In this document: positions 60,876 to 64,000 of the stretch, in pieces | How positions within the stretch are numbered: position 1 is the stretch's first letter | Layout: every line of letters starts with the position of its first letter | NCBI GenBank assembly: GCA_029204225.1 | Contig: CM055097.1 | Coordinates: 59,398,888 to 59,462,887, forward strand | Source of the DNA: Diphasiastrum complanatum | Taxonomy: Eukaryota > Streptophyta > Lycopodiopsida > Lycopodiales > Lycopodiaceae | Direction: 5' to 3' | Length of the DNA: 64,000 bases | Translations under genes and position numbers: made by a program | Notes under the pieces: model-generated | Told to the model about the DNA's origin: nothing | Database searches by the model: none | What the model saw: the letters and a program-made list of their open reading frames with translations, nothing else

Positions 60876-63800
60876 GTATGTATCTTCTTATCTTAAGATT
60901 TGTTCATTTTATTACTTTTAATGTGTTACCTGATTTTTTTTATTGACTCTTTTGAAACGGTAAATTGGATATAATAGGTAGCATTTTAGACTGAAAGTTT
61001 CAAAACAAGCATAGCGAGAACAGGCTATCTTTATTATTATCTACTGTGACTAATGATGTGTGGGACTGTATAACAAGTAACAATGATGCCTGATGTCAAT
61101 ATATTAACTTAAATCAAAATCTTCAGGATGCCATACAGCATTTGGTCCGCGCTATTAATGATAGAGTCAATGATCTGAGGCTTTGTAGGTGGACTCCATA
61201 AAGTTAAAGATTACCCATCTCCTCTCCTTTGCTATGTCGGATACTATCCTAGACATAACATAGATGAACATTGTTGAAGTTAACAAGATCAATGTTTAAA
61301 TTTGCCTAGATTCTCTAATCAATATGTGAAGGAGCTGCTTTAGTTGTCAGACTTAGCTCTTTGAACTCTAGCTATGAGCAAATCATCCACAAGAATACTG
61401 ATATAGTTGAGAAGTATATCTTCTTGCTGATGAAATGAAAGGGGAACAATGGTGGACTGATAGCTGATCAAGATTGCTGATAGAATCAAATGTAGACTCA
61501 CTGAAATGTTGTAGCTAAGATCTACACTGATCAATGTTAAGAAGCCTAAGTTTCTAAACAATCAACCAACTAGAATGAGGCCTTCTGGTCTATCATATAC
61601 TTAGGGCATAGGTCTGAAGGCCCAATAATGAATAATGTTGATTCATAAATGTTAATTATATATTATGGGGTCTCTAGGGCCCAAGGTGGAAGGTCTTAAT
61701 GTCAACTAATTACAACTACCACATGGGGCCCAACCATCAACATAAAGGCCCAAGTACTTGTAGCTTTGTAAAATTAGAACATTGGATTTGATGCCCCAAG
61801 TACTGCCTATGAAACAGGCTTGAAAAGGCAATGTCCCATGTTAGTAAAGTAATGAAAAAAGGGAATTTAGAACCGATGTAGAACGAGAATTCATAGAACA
61901 TCAATTTGCAGGTGAGAGTCTCAGCAACAATAACAATTGCTCCTTCAGCCCAAGCGCATGATCCAAAGACTTAGAAAATCCATAGAATAGGCCCTTAGTG
62001 TCTCAAATGCTCCAGTTAGTAGGTTTTCCATGACACAAAGCTAGGAACTCAATAATGAATATCTCAACAAACCTATGCAAGGAACATAGGCATTAGATTA
62101 CATGGATAAATGCAGGAAAGGTGGACTCGGCAACATCATATTGGGAACAATGACACAAAGAAGATTGACGTGAAGTATGGGTGTAACTGTTGACAAAGGA
62201 GGTAATAGGAGTTGGTATGCACTAGGAATAAGCACTTTAGGAATCTTGAAGGTTCTTAAGAGTGAACAACGAGTGAGACCTTGCAGACCAAACGAAAGGT
62301 GCGTCTAGATAAGTTCACTCTTGATAAAAGTTTACATCGACAATGCTTGTGATATAGACTAAGATAATTGAACATGCTGTCTTAATATGGGACAAGAAAC
62401 ATCGGGCATCTCATGACTTCCTATATAAAAGTAAAGTGAAGGGGTTGTTGTCATTAGAAATAGGCAATCTTTGGATAATATAGATTGTAATCTTTTGACA
62501 ATCGATTGGTGCTAGTAAGCACCTAAGTAATATAGCTAGACTTACAAAAGGGTAAGAACAATCATTACCTTTAGTGGAGAAAAAGTTTGATAGGCGATCT
62601 TCTAGAATGTGGTTTTGAATTCATATTGATCACAGAGCATCAACAAATGCATGATGCTTTAGTATCATTGAGGTTTTAATCTTAAGCAGCTAAGTGAGAT
62701 GTTGCACTTTTACACTTGGGCAACCCATGCAAGAAAAATCTTAGGCAAAAGTAATCAAGAACGCTGCTTAACACCAAGATGCTTAGTTGTTGCATCTTCA
62801 AATGAGCATACTTACTACTTAGACAAACAATCTACAACTAAACAAGAAGTGTGATTATGCCGATTACAAGGTAAATTCTATTTGAGGACACATAGGGCTC
62901 AATGTTATGCCTCATACTTGGCTGTACTATTTCCCTCCAGAAGTGCTACCTCCCTTATTTCTAATATTATGTGCTAGGATTTCTTGGAAGATTCATTTGT
63001 GCTTCTCCAAAAGACTATTAAGAGGAATTGAGGACACTCATTTGATAGCTTTTGATTATTCAGATGCTTGGGCTCTTTGTGCAAGAACCTAGAAGTTAGG
63101 GTTTAGGGTATACCAAAATCGGGAGTTGAGATCATAGTGAAGGCAAGAGATCCCACTTCAAAACACGTGACGATTGCTATAGTATGGCAGCTCAGCCACA
63201 TTGCAATGCCACCAACGTAGGTGGTCCTTTGTGGATATGGAGCACTTTTCTAGCGATTTGATCATACCTCCTCCATTGTTGTTTTTCTTCTCCATTGCCC
63301 ATGTCCTTGTAGTTTGGCCCAAAGGTGCACTACCGAATCACGGACAGCGATTCGGACAACGGTCCAAATCGCGACTCGCGGGTAAATTTCTTTTTTAACT
63401 AAAAAAAATGGCGATTCTGGTTCAAAGAATCGCGATTCGCGAATCACAATTCCAGCTAATCGCAATTCGTTGCAACTTTGGCCCATCTACACACATATTC
63501 TCAGTTTACCGCACCCCCCCCTCCATAGCATTTGGCCCTCCTTCGGTTTCTATCTTTCCACCTCCATAGAAATCGGTGCCTCCCTCATTAGCACCTCCGT
63601 AAAAATCGGCACCTGGCCCCTCCATCACTACTTCAGCTCCGCCGATCCATTGCTACTTAAGGTCTATTTATGTACCCTCTACCCCTCTTTTCTACATTTG
63701 TTTGGACTATTTTAATAGCTTGGCTTTTGATTTAGGTTTTCCAGCCAGCTCTTTGTTGGAAGTAATGTTTAATTGTTATACCTAAATGTTCAATCAGGAT

Positions 63801-64000
63801 CATTAGGGCCAAGCTTGTGTGCTATGACTAGGGGCCTATTTTTGGTAGTGATAGACTGAGTTAGAAATTAGACTTGGACCTAGGCATAAGCTAAGTTAAG
63901 TTAGAGACCTAAGTCAAAAGTTGACTAGTGATTGAGCATGAAGTCAAATGTTTCAGTGAAGGCTTGGATCAAGTCACTGGATCGATACAATCGATTCCAT
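60876..64000. other. P450 intron 4 or 3' flank, no further P450 exon found
   Basis: I looked for the ExxR helix, the PERF region and the heme-Cys motif on the + strand and found none. On the - strand at 61340-61561 a stretch with ILVDDLLIAR might be a very decayed copia RT box, but neighbouring text does not support it. Near 63335-63470 there is a cluster of GCGATTC motifs. The rest is AT-rich. Confidence 0.5.
63335..63470. repeat. Cluster of GCGATTC/GAATCGC motifs
   Basis: Within 135 bases the text has GCGATTCGG, ATCGCGACTCGCG, GGCGATTCTGG and then AATCGCGATTCGCGAATCAC, with several overlapping inverted copies. It is CpG-rich in AT-rich surroundings. Confidence 0.65.

Noticed and set aside
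61080-61330. Next P450 exon starting at a CTTCAG acceptor near 61127
   Set aside because: The frame (DAIQHLVRAIND) does not resemble the expected P450 segment after LLEDVT and soon stops.
61340-61561. Copia reverse transcriptase on the - strand
   Set aside because: Only a short VDDLLIA-like word fits; the text before and after does not match copia RT, so it is left unassigned.

Overview
The window looks like nuclear DNA of a land plant. It carries plant-style spliced genes separated and interrupted by Ty3/gypsy, Ty1/copia and L1-type LINE elements, and it is AT-rich with low gene density. Three host genes are visible, all single-copy types. The very long TE-filled introns suggest a large-genome lineage such as a fern, lycophyte or gymnosperm. 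That placement is inference only; nothing here identifies the species.

Region 1 (1-9.8 kb): the last two coding exons of an M17 leucine aminopeptidase on the + strand (106-295 and 7070-7210), split by a 6.8 kb intron that holds two decayed LINEs in the sense orientation. Region 2 (9.8-15.5 kb): intergenic, with a broken gypsy fragment, an 81-bp tandem duplication and a tRNA-derived SINE.

Region 3 (15.5-32.7 kb, - strand): a complete nine-exon COG0523/CobW GTPase of the ZNG1/CBWD type, 401 codons, convergent with the aminopeptidase. It has a TATA box and a telo-box palindrome upstream. Its 9.8 kb intron 1 holds a LINE copy with an open ORF1 but no ORF2, a second LINE 3' end, a two-exon BED-zinc-finger ORF, a chromodomain gypsy element and other gypsy debris. 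Intron 6 holds a third broken LINE.

Region 4 (32.7-58 kb): a block of nested retrotransposons. It contains a very AT-rich decayed stretch ending in a gypsy-type polypurine tract, a long decayed copia polyprotein (- strand), a gypsy RT-RNaseH-integrase fragment, two arrays of a 25-bp minisatellite, an unidentified 508-codon single-frame coding relic, and a second copia element with LTRs lying inside a - strand gypsy element that has an Asp-tRNA type primer site and hairpin repeats in its leader.

Region 5 (58-64 kb): the first four exons (308 codons) of a CYP85-clan, CYP707-like cytochrome P450 on the + strand; the heme-binding half lies beyond the window or is lost.

The host genes show no shared pathway. 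The most interesting material is the LINE family: it ends in a conserved small hairpin and a TC-rich tail instead of poly(A), two copies sit between GA microsatellites, and one copy kept ORF1 without ORF2. No prokaryotic features, rRNA genes or CRISPR arrays were seen.
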